DNA from: Trichocoleus desertorum NBK24
GTDB taxonomy: Bacteria; Cyanobacteriota; Cyanobacteriia; FACHB-46
Assembly (NCBI RefSeq): GCF_030409055.1
Contig: NZ_CP116619.1
Coordinates: 529,628-593,627, forward strand
DNA length: 64,000 nt
Direction: 5' to 3'
This document shows, piece by piece, positions 9,326 to 18,292 of this stretch; the first letter of the stretch is position 1; each line of letters starts with the position of its first letter. The notes beneath the pieces are model-generated. The model worked only from the letters and a program-made list of their open reading frames with translations, was not told the origin of the DNA and searched no databases. The position numbers and the translations under genes were made by a program.

Positions 9326-12211
9326 GTGACAGAATCAGGAACTTATAAAAACACCGTCAATCTGCCCAAAACCAACTTTGACATGCGCGCCAATGCTGTC
9401 AAACGCGAACCAGAGCTGCAACAGTTTTGGGCAGAGCACCAGATTTATGAGCACCTGTCGCAGAACAATCCAGGTGAGCTGTTTATTCTGCATGATGGGC
9501 CTCCTTACGCCAATGGTTCGCTGCACATTGGTCACGCCCTCAACAAGATTCTGAAGGATATTATCAATAAGTTTCACCTGCTCCAAGGGCGCAAAGTTCG
9601 TTATGTTCCTGGTTGGGATTGTCATGGTTTGCCGATTGAACTAAAAGTTCTGCAAACCATGAAACCAGACGAGCGGCAAAAGCTAACGCCCTTGGATCTG
9701 CGCCACAAAGCCAGAGATTTTGCGATCGCCACCGTAGATGACCAGCGCCAATCCTTCAAGCGCTATGGTATCTGGGGCGATTGGGAGCATCCGTATTTGA
9801 CCCTTACACCTGCTTATGAAGCGGCTCAGATTGGTGTGTTTGGGCAAATGGTGTTGAAAGGCCACATCTACCGGGGTCGCAAGCCTGTCTACTGGAGTCC
9901 CAGCTCTAAAACAGCGTTGGCGGAAGCAGAACTGGAGTATCCCGAAGGCCACACCTCTCGCAGCTTGTACGCCGCTTTCCCCATGACTGGGTTGTCTGAC
10001 ACCGCTCAGGAAGCTTTTGGGCCGTATCTGCCAGATTTGAAGGTCGCCATCTGGACCACAACTCCTTGGACGATCCCCGCAAACATGGCCGTCAGCGTCA
10101 ACCCAAAGCTAAACTACGCGGTGGTAGAAGTGGGGACTAGCGATCGCCTCCCCGACACCAAATACCTGATCGTCGCTGCCGAGTTGGTAGAACGTCTCTC
10201 AGAAGTCTTAGGCACCAACCTCACCGTCAAGGCCACCCTCAAAGGCAAAGAACTGGAGCATTCCACCTATCGCCATCCCTTGTTCGATCGCGAAAGCCCG
10301 ATCGTGGTGGGGGGCGATTACGTCACAACCGAATCCGGTACAGGCTTGGTTCACACTGCCCCCGGTCACGGTCAAGATGACTATCAAGTGGGCTTGCGCT
10401 ACGGCTTATCCGTCTTCGCACCTGTAGACGACAATGGCGACTTCACCGAAGAAGCAGGCCCATTTGCAGGCTTAAACGTCCTCGGCCCTGGCAACCAAGC
10501 CGTGATCGATGCCTTGCAAGCCGCAGGTTCCCTTCTCAAAGAAGAACCCTACGTCCACAAGTACCCCTACGACTGGCGAACCAAAAAGCCGACTATCTTC
10601 CGGGCTACTGAACAGTGGTTTGCCTCGGTATCTGGGTTCCGGGAAGCCGCCCTAGAAGCGATCGCCACTGTGAAGTGGATTCCCGCCCAAGGCGAAAACC
10701 GTATCACCTCAATGGTGGCCGAGCGATCGGATTGGTGCATCTCTCGTCAACGGAATTGGGGCGTACCGATCCCCGTGTTCTACGACGAAGCGAATGGCGA
10801 ACCGTTGCTCACCGAAGAAACGATCGCCCATGTCCAAGCCATCTTTGCCGAGAAAGGCTCCGATGCTTGGTGGGAACTCCCAGTTGAGGAATTGCTGCCA
10901 GAAACCTACCGCAACAACGGTCGCAGCTACCGCAAAGGCACCGATACGATGGACGTGTGGTTCGACTCTGGCTCCTCTTGGGCCGCAGTCGCGAAGCAGC
11001 GCGAGGAACTGTGCTACCCCGCCAACATGTACCTGGAAGGCTCCGACCAGCACCGGGGTTGGTTCCAGTCCAGCCTGCTCACCAGTGTTGCTGCTAATGG
11101 CGTTGCTCCCTACAACACCGTCTTAACCCACGGCTTTGTCTTGGATGAGCAAGGCCGCAAGATGAGTAAGTCGATGGGCAACGTCGTAGACCCAATGATC
11201 GTGATCAACGGCGGCAAGAACCAAAAAGAAGAACCTCCCTACGGCTCCGACGTGCTGCGCCTGTGGGTGTCGTCCGTCGATTACTCCTCCGACGTACTAA
11301 TCGGCAAAAACATTCTGAAGCAAATGTCGGATGTGTATCGCAAGATCCGCAACACCGCCCGCTTTTTGATCGGCAACCTGCACGACTTTGATCCTGCCAA
11401 AGATTCGGTTGCCTACGAAGACTTACCAGAACTCGATCGCTACATGCTGCATCGCTCCTGCGAAGTTTTCAACGAAATCACCGAAGCCTTCAAGAGCTTC
11501 CAGTTCTTCCGTTTCTTCCAGACGGTACAAAACTTCTGCGTCGTAGATTTATCCAACTTCTACTTAGACATCGCCAAAGACCGCCTATACATCAGCGCGC
11601 CCGATGCCCTCCGTCGTCGCAGTTGCCAAACGGTGTTGCGGATCATCCTGGAAAACCTCGCCAGAGCGATCGCGCCTGTGCTCTCCCACATGGCCGAGGA
11701 TATCTGGCAATTCCTACCCTACGCCACCCCGTACAAATCAGTATTTGAGGCAGGCTGGGTGCATCTGGAAGGTCGCTGGGAAGTAGAAGCCCTCGCCAAA
11801 TCCTGGCCTGCCCTGCGGCAAATCCGGGCTGAAGTTAACCGAGTGCTGGAGAAAGCCCGTGCCGAAAAAATGGTCGGCTCCTCCCTAGAAGCCAAGCTGC
11901 TGCTCTACGTGCCCGACTTAGAGCTACGCCAACAGCTCCAAACCATGAACCCAGCCACCAGCCTCAACGGTAACGGCGTAGACGAACTGCGCTACCTGTT
12001 CATTGTCTCCCAGGTAGAACTGCTCGACTCCCCCGCCGCCCTAGAAGGCTTGCAGTACAGCTCCCAATCGGATGCGCTGGGCATTGGTGTGGTGAAAGCC
12101 GACGGCGAAAAATGCGATCGCTGCTGGAACTACTCGGTTCATGTTGGTGAATCAGCAGCTCATTCGCTGTTGTGTGAACGGTGTGAGCCTGCGTTAGAAG
12201 GGAAATTCTAG
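9326..12211 (+). CDS. ileS: Isoleucyl-tRNA synthetase
   Basis: Charges tRNA-Ile. Class I signatures are present: PPYANGSLHIGHALNK (HIGH) and GRKMSKSMGN (KMSKS). The editing domain and the anticodon-binding region are both there. A C-terminal zinc-finger segment (CDRCWNYSVH...CERC) is seen as in many bacterial IleRS. The start chosen is GTG 9326 (VTESGTYKNTVNLPKTNFDMRANAVKREPELQ), which begins where cyanobacterial IleRS usually begin; an ATG-type extension of 10 codons to 9296 looks unlike the family and overlaps the leader hairpins. About 962 aa, standard length. Confidence 0.97.
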   Translation: MTESGTYKNTVNLPKTNFDMRANAVKREPELQQFWAEHQIYEHLSQNNPGELFILHDGPPYANGSLHIGHALNKILKDIINKFHLLQGRKVRYVPGWDCHGLPIELKVLQTMKPDERQKLTPLDLRHKARDFAIATVDDQRQSFKRYGIWGDWEHPYLTLTPAYEAAQIGVFGQMVLKGHIYRGRKPVYWSPSSKTALAEAELEYPEGHTSRSLYAAFPMTGLSDTAQEAFGPYLPDLKVAIWTTTPWTIPANMAVSVNPKLNYAVVEVGTSDRLPDTKYLIVAAELVERLSEVLGTNLTVKATLKGKELEHSTYRHPLFDRESPIVVGGDYVTTESGTGLVHTAPGHGQDDYQVGLRYGLSVFAPVDDNGDFTEEAGPFAGLNVLGPGNQAVIDALQAAGSLLKEEPYVHKYPYDWRTKKPTIFRATEQWFASVSGFREAALEAIATVKWIPAQGENRITSMVAERSDWCISRQRNWGVPIPVFYDEANGEPLLTEETIAHVQAIFAEKGSDAWWELPVEELLPETYRNNGRSYRKGTDTMDVWFDSGSSWAAVAKQREELCYPANMYLEGSDQHRGWFQSSLLTSVAANGVAPYNTVLTHGFVLDEQGRKMSKSMGNVVDPMIVINGGKNQKEEPPYGSDVLRLWVSSVDYSSDVLIGKNILKQMSDVYRKIRNTARFLIGNLHDFDPAKDSVAYEDLPELDRYMLHRSCEVFNEITEAFKSFQFFRFFQTVQNFCVVDLSNFYLDIAKDRLYISAPDALRRRSCQTVLRIILENLARAIAPVLSHMAEDIWQFLPYATPYKSVFEAGWVHLEGRWEVEALAKSWPALRQIRAEVNRVLEKARAEKMVGSSLEAKLLLYVPDLELRQQLQTMNPATSLNGNGVDELRYLFIVSQVELLDSPAALEGLQYSSQSDALGIGVVKADGEKCDRCWNYSVHVGESAAHSLLCERCEPALEGKF

Positions 12212-12224
12212 ACCTAACCCCCCA

Positions 12225-12332
12225 GCCCCCTTCCCTGCAAGGGAAGGAGGAGCCTAGCCGTAGATTAAAACTGTAGATGCTTCCTTTCTATTCCCCTCGC
12301 CTCGTAGGAGAGGGGCTGGGGGAGAGGTTCTT
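12225..12332. repeat. Cyanobacterial C-rich/G-rich hairpin repeats downstream of ileS
   Basis: Two self-complementary segments, CCTTCCCTGCAAGGGAAGG (12230-12248) and CCCCTC...GAGGGG (about 12284-12311), belong to the same style of repeat seen at 41787-41850. They lie in the ileS-VOC spacer and could act as transcription stops. A short minus ORF through them is an artefact of the repeat. Confidence 0.6.
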
Positions 12333-12429
12333 CTTTAGCGATCGCCCATAGTTCTATCTCCCAGAAGATAACGGCTAATAGGCTTGCAAGCCATAGTGGT
12401 GAAGTAACGCCTAAAGCTCTGAACTCACT

Positions 12430-12876
12430 ATGACTGATATTGGATTCACCCATGTGGCTCTACCCGTCACCGACCTTGACGCCACGATCGCCTTCTATGC
12501 CAAATACGCCAACATGGAAGCTGTCCATCGGCGCACCGACCCCAAAACTGGGGAAAAAGTGGCTTGGCTCACCGACCACACCCGACCCTTCGTCATTGTG
12601 CTACTGCAAGAACCCGAAGTTGAGCACAAACTCTTACCCCCCGCTCACCTGGGAGTCGCCTGCGAAAGCCGAGAAGAAGTCGATCGCCTGTGTGAGTTAG
12701 CGCGACAAGACGGATGCCTCAACAATGGCCCTGCGGATGCGGGTGCGCCGATTGGTTATTGGGCGTTTGTCGAGAGTCCAGACGGTCACATTTTGGAACT
12801 CACCTACGGGCAAGAAGTAGCGTTGCGAGTGCGCGAAACCGCTCAAGAAAAGCAACCTGCAGAAACATCAGCATAG
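12430..12876 (+). CDS. VOC-superfamily (glyoxalase/dioxygenase-like) protein
   Basis: 148 aa, one vicinal oxygen chelate domain made of two paired beta-alpha-beta-beta-beta units. The first unit starts GFTHVALPVTDLDATIAFYAKYANME; the second ends GYWAFVESPDGHILELTYGQ, with the metal-binding Glu in the usual DGHxLEL context. His in the first strand (THVAL) and Glu near the end are the expected metal ligands. Many relatives are annotated glyoxalase I-like, but the substrate cannot be set from sequence. The last ~15 residues are a polar tail. Confidence 0.88.
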   Translation: MTDIGFTHVALPVTDLDATIAFYAKYANMEAVHRRTDPKTGEKVAWLTDHTRPFVIVLLQEPEVEHKLLPPAHLGVACESREEVDRLCELARQDGCLNNGPADAGAPIGYWAFVESPDGHILELTYGQEVALRVRETAQEKQPAETSA

Positions 12877-12884
12877 CTGCTTCC

Positions 12885-12917
12885 CTCCAAGCCCCCGCAT
12901 TAAGGGGGGAAGTCAGA
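12885..12917. terminator. Hairpin between the convergent VOC and ParA genes
   Basis: A C-rich arm (CTTCCCTCCAAGCCCCC) faces a G-rich arm (GGGGGGAAG), with a short loop, in the spacer between two genes that end towards each other. It probably stops transcription from both sides; there is no long U tract. Confidence 0.55.
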
Positions 12918-12924
12918 CTAAGCC

Positions 12925-13863
12925 TTATTCCATGTCAGCGAGAGCAAACTTGTTGGGCTTTTGGTCAATGCGAGCGGCAACGGTAAGTTTTTGTAGAAAC
13001 TCTTGGGCCAGTCCTGCAAAAGCTTTAGCACCCGATGAGCCAGGATTGCTCAGGACTACAGGTGTAAATGAATCAACAGCCTTGGAAACATTCACATCTA
13101 CAGGAATCCGGGTTTTGAAGATTTTGGCCTCGCTATAGTCTTCATTCACCCGTTTCATGACTTGGCTGTAATAGCGACTCGTGAGTATGTTGCCAGAGAG
13201 CATGAAAGTAATGCCCAGTAGTTGGATTTTGACTGGCGTACCTTCCTTGTGGGTTTCTCGCAGTTTGGCAAGGCGTCGTTCTAGGAGTTGAATCCCGATT
13301 AGGGAGAGGGGTTCGGGCTTGGCAGGCAGGACGTAGAAGTCACTAGCTAAGAGAGCGCTACGAGTCAAAAGATTGTAGCCAGGAGCGCAGTCAAGAATAA
13401 TGAAATCGTAGTCTTTAAGAACAGGTTGCAGAATACTTGAAATTAGTCCTTTTTCAAAGTTATTCCAAACTTGTTCAAAGTTTTTGGTACTGTCTTTTGT
13501 GGCTTTTTCAAACAGCATTTCGGAGACTAAAAATTCATCGTATAAATCGATGTCTCCGGGCAATAAATCCAACCCCTTAACATTACACATGTAGGCTTGG
13601 ATGGCTTCGGGGATGAGATTAGGCAGTTGTTTGTCGCTGTAAATAGCGCGATGCACTAAATGCCGCAGGGTGCGCTTATTGTTGCGGAGTTTGGCGAAGT
13701 CACCAGGGGCCATGAGACTGAGGGTGGCGCTGATTTGGGTATCGAGATCGACAATTAAAACTCGCTTGCCATGATTTTTGGCCAGGGCAGTGGCTAAGTT
13801 GATGGTGAGGGTCGTTTTGCCCACGCCACCTTTCATGTTTGCAGTTGCGATGATAAATCCCAT
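12925..13863 (-). CDS. ParA/MinD-type ATPase (first paralogue)
   Basis: 312 aa, a full-length Walker-type partition ATPase. The deviant Walker A box NMKGGVGKTT (9-18) has the signature Lys at 11; A' is VDLDTQ; Walker B is DFIILDCAPGYNLLTR. Such ATPases form gradients on the nucleoid that position DNA or protein cargo. It ends FALADME, matching LADLD at the end of the paralogue at 15098-16030; the two are clearly homologous along their whole length. No partner gene is adjacent, so it acts alone or with a partner encoded elsewhere. The start has a GAGAGGA ribosome site. The coding sequence lacks HIP1 octamers. Confidence 0.92.
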   Translation of the reverse strand: MGFIIATANMKGGVGKTTLTINLATALAKNHGKRVLIVDLDTQISATLSLMAPGDFAKLRNNKRTLRHLVHRAIYSDKQLPNLIPEAIQAYMCNVKGLDLLPGDIDLYDEFLVSEMLFEKATKDSTKNFEQVWNNFEKGLISSILQPVLKDYDFIILDCAPGYNLLTRSALLASDFYVLPAKPEPLSLIGIQLLERRLAKLRETHKEGTPVKIQLLGITFMLSGNILTSRYYSQVMKRVNEDYSEAKIFKTRIPVDVNVSKAVDSFTPVVLSNPGSSGAKAFAGLAQEFLQKLTVAARIDQKPNKFALADME

Positions 13864-14183
13864 TCGTTGCGTCCTCTCAAGGGTGATGCATGACCCAGCC
13901 AGGGTGGGCTAGGGGGTTAGGCACCTACGACATAACATGCAGTCCAGATCATAAGCGTAGTGGCACCAAATTTTAAACTTTACTCAGGGGGAATCTTTGG
14001 TAGTTGCGATCGCCACTCCGACCCCTAAGAATACTCGATCGCTGGCGATTTACACCTGATTTTACAATCGCTGGAAACTGCATCTTAGCGTAATGGGGAT
14101 CGGGTGGGTATCCGCGCTCTCGCTAGTTCTCTGCTTTCTGAAAATACTGTAAACTTTCCTTAAGAAAGCAAGGAGCGATCGCC
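13864..14183. other. Divergent intergenic region, ParA / HHL1-like
   Basis: About 320 bases. Two TTTACA-containing blocks (TTTACACCTGATTTTACA, about 14049-14066) precede the HHL1-like gene. They resemble an HLR1 direct repeat, but the spacing is 12 rather than the expected 10 bases. AATCGC and GCGATT flank the same blocks as an inverted pair. Otherwise nothing was recognised. Confidence 0.4.
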
Positions 14184-14612
14184 GTGACGACTGGTGGATT
14201 TGGTAAGGCAGAAACCCCAAAAAAGTCTGTTTCTAAGAAGGCAGTCAAGCGGACTGAAGCTTCGAAGCAGTACGACAAAATGAAGACTGATGGGGTGCCT
14301 GAATTCAATATCTATATGCGAATTCAGGGTAAGAAGCAGTGGTATCCGGTCGGCTCGATCGCGGTGAAGCGTAGCAGCCAAATCAATATGGCAATCTACG
14401 ACAGCGAGAAAGATTTGCGCGAAGGTGCATTCCGCCTGTTCCCCATCCTCCGCAAAAATCAAGCAAATCTAGAATACGGCTATCGCTTGAAGGAATTTAG
14501 CGACGAACCCATCCAAGTTGCCGTGAAGCCTGAGCAAGCAGTTGCCAATGCGTTCCAGTCCGCGATCGCCAACGTCAAAGACCGCTTCACCTCTCTCTTC
14601 AAGCGCAGCTAA
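14184..14612 (+). CDS. HHL1-like protein
   Basis: 142 aa with a GTG start 8 bases after AAGGAG. After a basic low-complexity N-terminus (residues 1-30) comes a compact conserved domain: YDKMKTDGVPEFNIYMRIQGKKQWYPVGSIAVKRSSQINMAIYDSEKDL...FPILRKNQANLEYGYRLKEF. This matches the cyanobacterial homologues of plant HHL1, a thylakoid protein needed for photosystem II function under high light; a similar role here is inferred. There is no membrane segment. It is monocistronic and lies between the two ParA loci. Confidence 0.8.
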   Translation: MTTGGFGKAETPKKSVSKKAVKRTEASKQYDKMKTDGVPEFNIYMRIQGKKQWYPVGSIAVKRSSQINMAIYDSEKDLREGAFRLFPILRKNQANLEYGYRLKEFSDEPIQVAVKPEQAVANAFQSAIANVKDRFTSLFKRS

Positions 14613-14671
14613 TTACATTTCTTCAAACCGAATAGCGTCAACGTTTCGGCGAAATCTAGCAATCATTCCAA

Positions 14672-15094
14672 CTAGATTTCGTCAAACATAGTTTTGACTT
14701 GATCGTAAGGATCTTGAGATGGACTAGCAATAGCAGCCTTTGTTTTTTTGTTAGTTGTAGACTTGGTACGGGCCGTAGAAGATTTTTTGGCAGGCTTTGC
14801 CTTACTTTTCTCTTCTAGAGCAGGAAGAACACTGGCATTAACTCCATCAACACCAGGAGCCTTATCAGCAGTAGGAACTAATGTTTCTGACTTTGATGCA
14901 GTGATGGATGGCAGAAATCCTGCATCTTGATTAAGCATTTTCTGTCTTACTAGTTGGTAATAGGCTTGAAAAGCTGCTGACTCTAGAGAATTTAAACCGT
15001 CAAGGTCAAGATGGCTAAGTTTCTCAAGGGATTCATGAATACTAACCAAAGCTTGCATGGCTTCCAGAGGCGTAGTCACAGTTGAATTACTCAT
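14672..15094 (-). CDS. Small lysine-rich protein, putative ParA partner
   Basis: 140 aa, not recognised. Residues 1-65 look helical (LEAMQALVSIHESLEKLSHL), 85-120 are a basic Lys/Ser/Thr/Ala linker, and the end is acidic-hydrophobic (DPYDQVKTMFDEI). It begins 3 bases after the stop of the ParA paralogue, so it is co-transcribed with it. Many ParA-type ATPases are followed by a small adaptor that stimulates ATP hydrolysis and links it to its cargo; the position and the basic linker fit such a role, by inference. It has no HTH, no ParB box and no tryptophan (McdB proteins usually keep one near the end). AT-rich and HIP1-free like its two upstream neighbours. Confidence 0.75.
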   Translation of the reverse strand: MSNSTVTTPLEAMQALVSIHESLEKLSHLDLDGLNSLESAAFQAYYQLVRQKMLNQDAGFLPSITASKSETLVPTADKAPGVDGVNASVLPALEEKSKAKPAKKSSTARTKSTTNKKTKAAIASPSQDPYDQVKTMFDEI

Positions 15095-15097
15095 ATG

Positions 15098-16030
15098 CTA
15101 GTCAAGATCAGCTAGTGTTGATTCAGATTGAGGTTTAGCAATACCAGTAGAGATTGCTATTTTCTGCAAAAATTCTTTTGTAAGGATACTAAATGCCTTA
15201 GCTCCTGATGAGTTTGGAGTAAGCAATACAACAGGCTGAAACCTATCTCCTGCTCTAGAAATATCGACATTCATGGGAATTTCGGTTCTAAATATATTTT
15301 CTGAGCCGAAATCGTTAGTTACTCGTTGAATAACTTGTTGATAGAATTTTCCTGCTGGTCCACCTGACATTGTAAAAACTATTCCCAAAAGATGTAGTTT
15401 CGATAAAATCTCAGGGTGCTCTTTTCTGAATCTTTTAATCCTTCGCTCTAGTAGTTGAATCCCAATCACGGACAATGGTTCCGGCTTTGCAGGAAGCAGA
15501 TAGAAGTTACTTGCAGCAATGCTACTACGAGTTAGGAGATGATAGCCAGGAGCACAATCCAAGAAAATGAAATCATATTCCTCAAGAACAGGACTTAGAA
15601 TTTTACTCACTAATCTATGTTCAAAGATATTCCACATCTTCTCAAAACTATTTTGATATTCACGAACTGATTGATAATGAAGCTTTTCAGAAATCTCGAA
15701 GTCGTTATACAACTCTAAATCACCAGGCAGTAGATCTAATCCATTCACTGCACACACATTATTCCTGATTACATCTCTAATCGAAAAATCATAACTTTTG
15801 TCTGATTTAATTTCTTTTTCTATTAAATTTCTTAGTGTTCTATCTGCCTTTCGAAGGTCAGTAAAATCTGGAGGAGAAATTAGACTTAAAGTTGCATTAA
15901 TTTGAGCATCTAAATCAACCACTAAAACCCGTTTATCAAAATCTCTTGCCAAGCAAGTAGCGAGATTTACTGTGAGAGTAGTTTTACCAACACCTCCCTT
16001 CATGTTGATAGTTGAAATTATGTAACCCAT
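15098..16030 (-). CDS. ParA/MinD-type ATPase (second paralogue)
   Basis: 310 aa with the same architecture as the ParA at 12925-13863: Walker A NMKGGVGKTT at 9-18 with signature Lys 11, A' VDLDAQ, Walker B DFIFLDCAPGYHLLTR, and the shared LLPAKPEPLSVIGIQLLERR segment. About half the residues look identical between the two. It is the middle gene of a three-gene unit (nuclease-like, ParA, small protein; gaps of 18 and 3 bases). Its DNA is visibly more AT-rich than the first paralogue. Likely role: positioning a cargo via the downstream small protein. The cargo is unknown. Confidence 0.92.
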   Translation of the reverse strand: MGYIISTINMKGGVGKTTLTVNLATCLARDFDKRVLVVDLDAQINATLSLISPPDFTDLRKADRTLRNLIEKEIKSDKSYDFSIRDVIRNNVCAVNGLDLLPGDLELYNDFEISEKLHYQSVREYQNSFEKMWNIFEHRLVSKILSPVLEEYDFIFLDCAPGYHLLTRSSIAASNFYLLPAKPEPLSVIGIQLLERRIKRFRKEHPEILSKLHLLGIVFTMSGGPAGKFYQQVIQRVTNDFGSENIFRTEIPMNVDISRAGDRFQPVVLLTPNSSGAKAFSILTKEFLQKIAISTGIAKPQSESTLADLD

Positions 16031-16048
16031 GATTTTAATTTAATCCTG

Positions 16049-16828
16049 CTATAGGTTTTGCATTGCTTCACAGAGGCTATTGAGGTAGTTTAGTGCTTGG
16101 CTCATGTTTGCATCTCTGACAATGACAACTGATATGTCATGATGCAAGCATTCAAGAACTTGAATGTTCGCTGACTCAAAGCATTTACTAACTATCCTTA
16201 GATGCGTAGAAGGTGAGGGCTGAAAAGCTGTTGTCAGCTTACATTTTTCTCCATACGGCTGAATACGAACCAATAGGAGAGCGCCCCATAGTACATCGAT
16301 ATGCTCTTGTTTGTTGTCAAAATTCAGTTCGTAGCAGAGTCTTTTTTGGTCTATCTCCTGAAATATTCTGTAGGCTTGATTTTTTAAAGGCTGTATCTCT
16401 GGCGTATATGAACTAGGTGAACTTAAAATCTTGAGATTTTTAGTAATCATATCTAGCTTGAATACCCAAAGTTCCAGTTGTGATTGATTGAGTGCTTGAA
16501 TTAGATGAGATTGAGGATTGGTGAGGTCTGCGCATATTAAGGCTCCGGCATGAGCATGACCACCCATAACATAAGACACTAGCCGACAAATATGATCGGC
16601 ATCAGCATTACCTAACTGATTTTCAATAGCGACAATAGTGCCACTTTTTGTTTGACACCACAAATCAGCCCTTCCATAAGGCAAACACTTCTCCTGGCTA
16701 ACAAGTTTCAGACCAGGATAGTATGGTTCGAAAATGTTTAAATTCTGAACCAGCCAGCTTGTTAATTCGCTCTCTGTTCTAAAGTAACTACTGGCTGTAC
16801 CTACAGGAAAAAAATAATCTTCAATCAA
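16049..16828 (-). CDS. PD-(D/E)XK nuclease-like protein of unknown function
   Basis: 259 aa. Residues 21-85 carry the fold signature of the PD-(D/E)XK superfamily: a helix (ELTSWLVQNLNIF), then YGRADLW with Asp 55, then TIVAIENQLGNADADHICRLVSYVMG with Glu 69 and Gln 71. The third active-site position is Gln (ExQ) instead of the common Lys, a variant seen in some restriction-like families. The C-terminal half (~140-259) is unassigned. The start is uncertain: TTG 16828 is the furthest plausible codon and no strong ribosome site is visible. First gene of the unit with ParA and the small protein. It may act on DNA; being inactive is also possible. Confidence 0.65.
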   Translation of the reverse strand: MIEDYFFPVGTASSYFRTESELTSWLVQNLNIFEPYYPGLKLVSQEKCLPYGRADLWCQTKSGTIVAIENQLGNADADHICRLVSYVMGGHAHAGALICADLTNPQSHLIQALNQSQLELWVFKLDMITKNLKILSSPSSYTPEIQPLKNQAYRIFQEIDQKRLCYELNFDNKQEHIDVLWGALLLVRIQPYGEKCKLTTAFQPSPSTHLRIVSKCFESANIQVLECLHHDISVVIVRDANMSQALNYLNSLCEAMQNL

Positions 16829-17082
16829 AGAGAATGACCTGATATGAGGTAGTGAAAGTTACGTTAAAAATTTACTTCTCTAGTGAGCATTACCAATTAT
16901 TATCTTCACTTCAACAGGCTAAGTACAGTTTGCAAAATTCTTTAACCATTTTTACGTTGTTTAATCAGAACTTAAGTCATTACGTTTAGCCATGCGTTAC
17001 GGCTACGCCTAACACACGCTACGAGTTTGTTTGGGTTGAGTGGGCGATCGCTCTAACCCCCCAATTTTGTCGTCCCTCAAAT
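16829..17082. other. Intergenic region with an interspersed cyanobacterial repeat
   Basis: AT-rich DNA to about 16985 continues the composition of the nuclease-ParA unit. At 16990-17021 lies ATGCGTTACGGCTACGCC followed by TAACACACGCTACG, a familiar cyanobacterial interspersed repeat motif. HIP1 reappears at 17044, which may mark the edge of an acquired segment. Confidence 0.5.
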
Positions 17083-18078
17083 TCAGCTGGAAGGTTGCAC
17101 CTGACGTACCTGTTCCGCGTAGTCTTTGGTTCGCACTTGGCGGAATAAATTAAACGCGACTTGGCGCAAACTTTCTGGTAGGTACGAGAGCACCAAACCT
17201 GCTTTAGCGCGGTTAGAAGTACCCAAAACTTGATTCGCCTCTTGCAAAAGTTGGCGACCTTCCGCCGTGTCCCCTTTTTCAATTAACCTCAAAGCGAGAT
17301 CTTGCTTCAAGCCTGCTGCTCTTTTGATCCGCTGCCGCTCCAGATCACGCTCATCAAAGTGATAGCTGTTGAGGCAAAACAACTTGGCTCTCAAGAAATG
17401 GATACTCTGCCGCAAGCTATTTTGGCCCCCATGCATACGATATTCCATCAAATACTCTGGCAGAAAGTAGCCCTGCTTCCCGGCGATCGCCAACCGCACC
17501 AACAAATCAAAATCCTCACAGCCATCCGCTTCAAAGCGCATGAAATCCACTTCATCCAAGCAAGCTTTGCGAAACAGCGTCGAACCCACCTGCAAGCTTT
17601 GGCGCAAAAAGGTTTCGTGAACTAAGTTGGGAATGATACCCGTTGGCAACTTGTCCTTGCCCCACTTCGCAGCATTAGCCTGGGTTGCTGCTTCTTCGCG
17701 ATCGCCTGCTGGATTAATGATCCAATGATTCGTGCAGACAAAATCTACATCTGGGTTCGCGTCTAAAACCGCAACCGTTTTGGCCAAAAACTCCGGCGTT
17801 AGCGCATCATCGTCGTCAAACTTGATGAAATAGTTGCCGCAAGCTGCCTCAAATCCGGAGCGCATGTTTTTGCTGCGCTTAATATTGACAGGATGGCGAA
17901 TGTAACGAATTCGCGAATCATCCCACTGGCTCACCACTTCAGGAGTTGCATCGGTGGAGCCATCGTCACAAATCAGCAACTCAAAATCTGTGTAAGTTTG
18001 ATGAAGAACACTATTGACCGCATAGGGGAGCAGATTGGCTCGGTTATAAGTAGGAATGCAAACACTAACTTTAGGCAT
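17083..18078 (-). CDS. Family 2 glycosyltransferase
   Basis: About 331 aa from ATG 18078 (MPKVSVCIPTYNRANLLPYAV). A 25-codon longer reading to 18153 adds residues outside the GT-A fold and is less likely. The GT-A domain shows the nucleotide-binding start, LLICDDGSTDAT, and the metal-binding FDDDDALTPEF. It transfers a sugar from a nucleotide donor, probably to a glycan or lipid acceptor at the membrane. C-terminal residues are helical and probably not transmembrane. It diverges from the GT2 gene at 18293 and probably belongs to the same polysaccharide locus. Specificity unknown. Confidence 0.9.
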   Translation of the reverse strand: MPKVSVCIPTYNRANLLPYAVNSVLHQTYTDFELLICDDGSTDATPEVVSQWDDSRIRYIRHPVNIKRSKNMRSGFEAACGNYFIKFDDDDALTPEFLAKTVAVLDANPDVDFVCTNHWIINPAGDREEAATQANAAKWGKDKLPTGIIPNLVHETFLRQSLQVGSTLFRKACLDEVDFMRFEADGCEDFDLLVRLAIAGKQGYFLPEYLMEYRMHGGQNSLRQSIHFLRAKLFCLNSYHFDERDLERQRIKRAAGLKQDLALRLIEKGDTAEGRQLLQEANQVLGTSNRAKAGLVLSYLPESLRQVAFNLFRQVRTKDYAEQVRQVQPSS

Positions 18079-18292
18079 TGGTTGATTACTAGAAAACGCT
18101 GTAACTGGGAATCGCCCCTCAAAATGTCTTAAATTTGCATCCCTAATTGTCAAAACTTGGGTGAAGATTCAGTCTAAAAACTGCCACTTCGATATTGATG
18201 GTATCGCTCCGATTAAAATCTGGATCGAGCCTGCTATATGAATTTTATAAAGATCAGGGAATCTGTATAAAGATTCTAGAGAAAATCAAGCA

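Noticed and set aside
12265-12453. Minus-strand 62-codon ORF
   Set aside because: It runs through the GC-rich hairpin repeat and has no family features or ribosome site; it also overlaps the VOC gene start.
14049-14066. HLR1-like site (RpaB) upstream of HHL1-like gene
   Set aside because: The two TTTACA words are 12 bases apart where HLR1 needs 10; recorded only as a weak resemblance.
14672-15094. McdB (carboxysome positioning adaptor)
   Set aside because: No tryptophan, no Gln-rich part, and no carboxysome genes nearby; a generic ParA partner is as far as the evidence goes.
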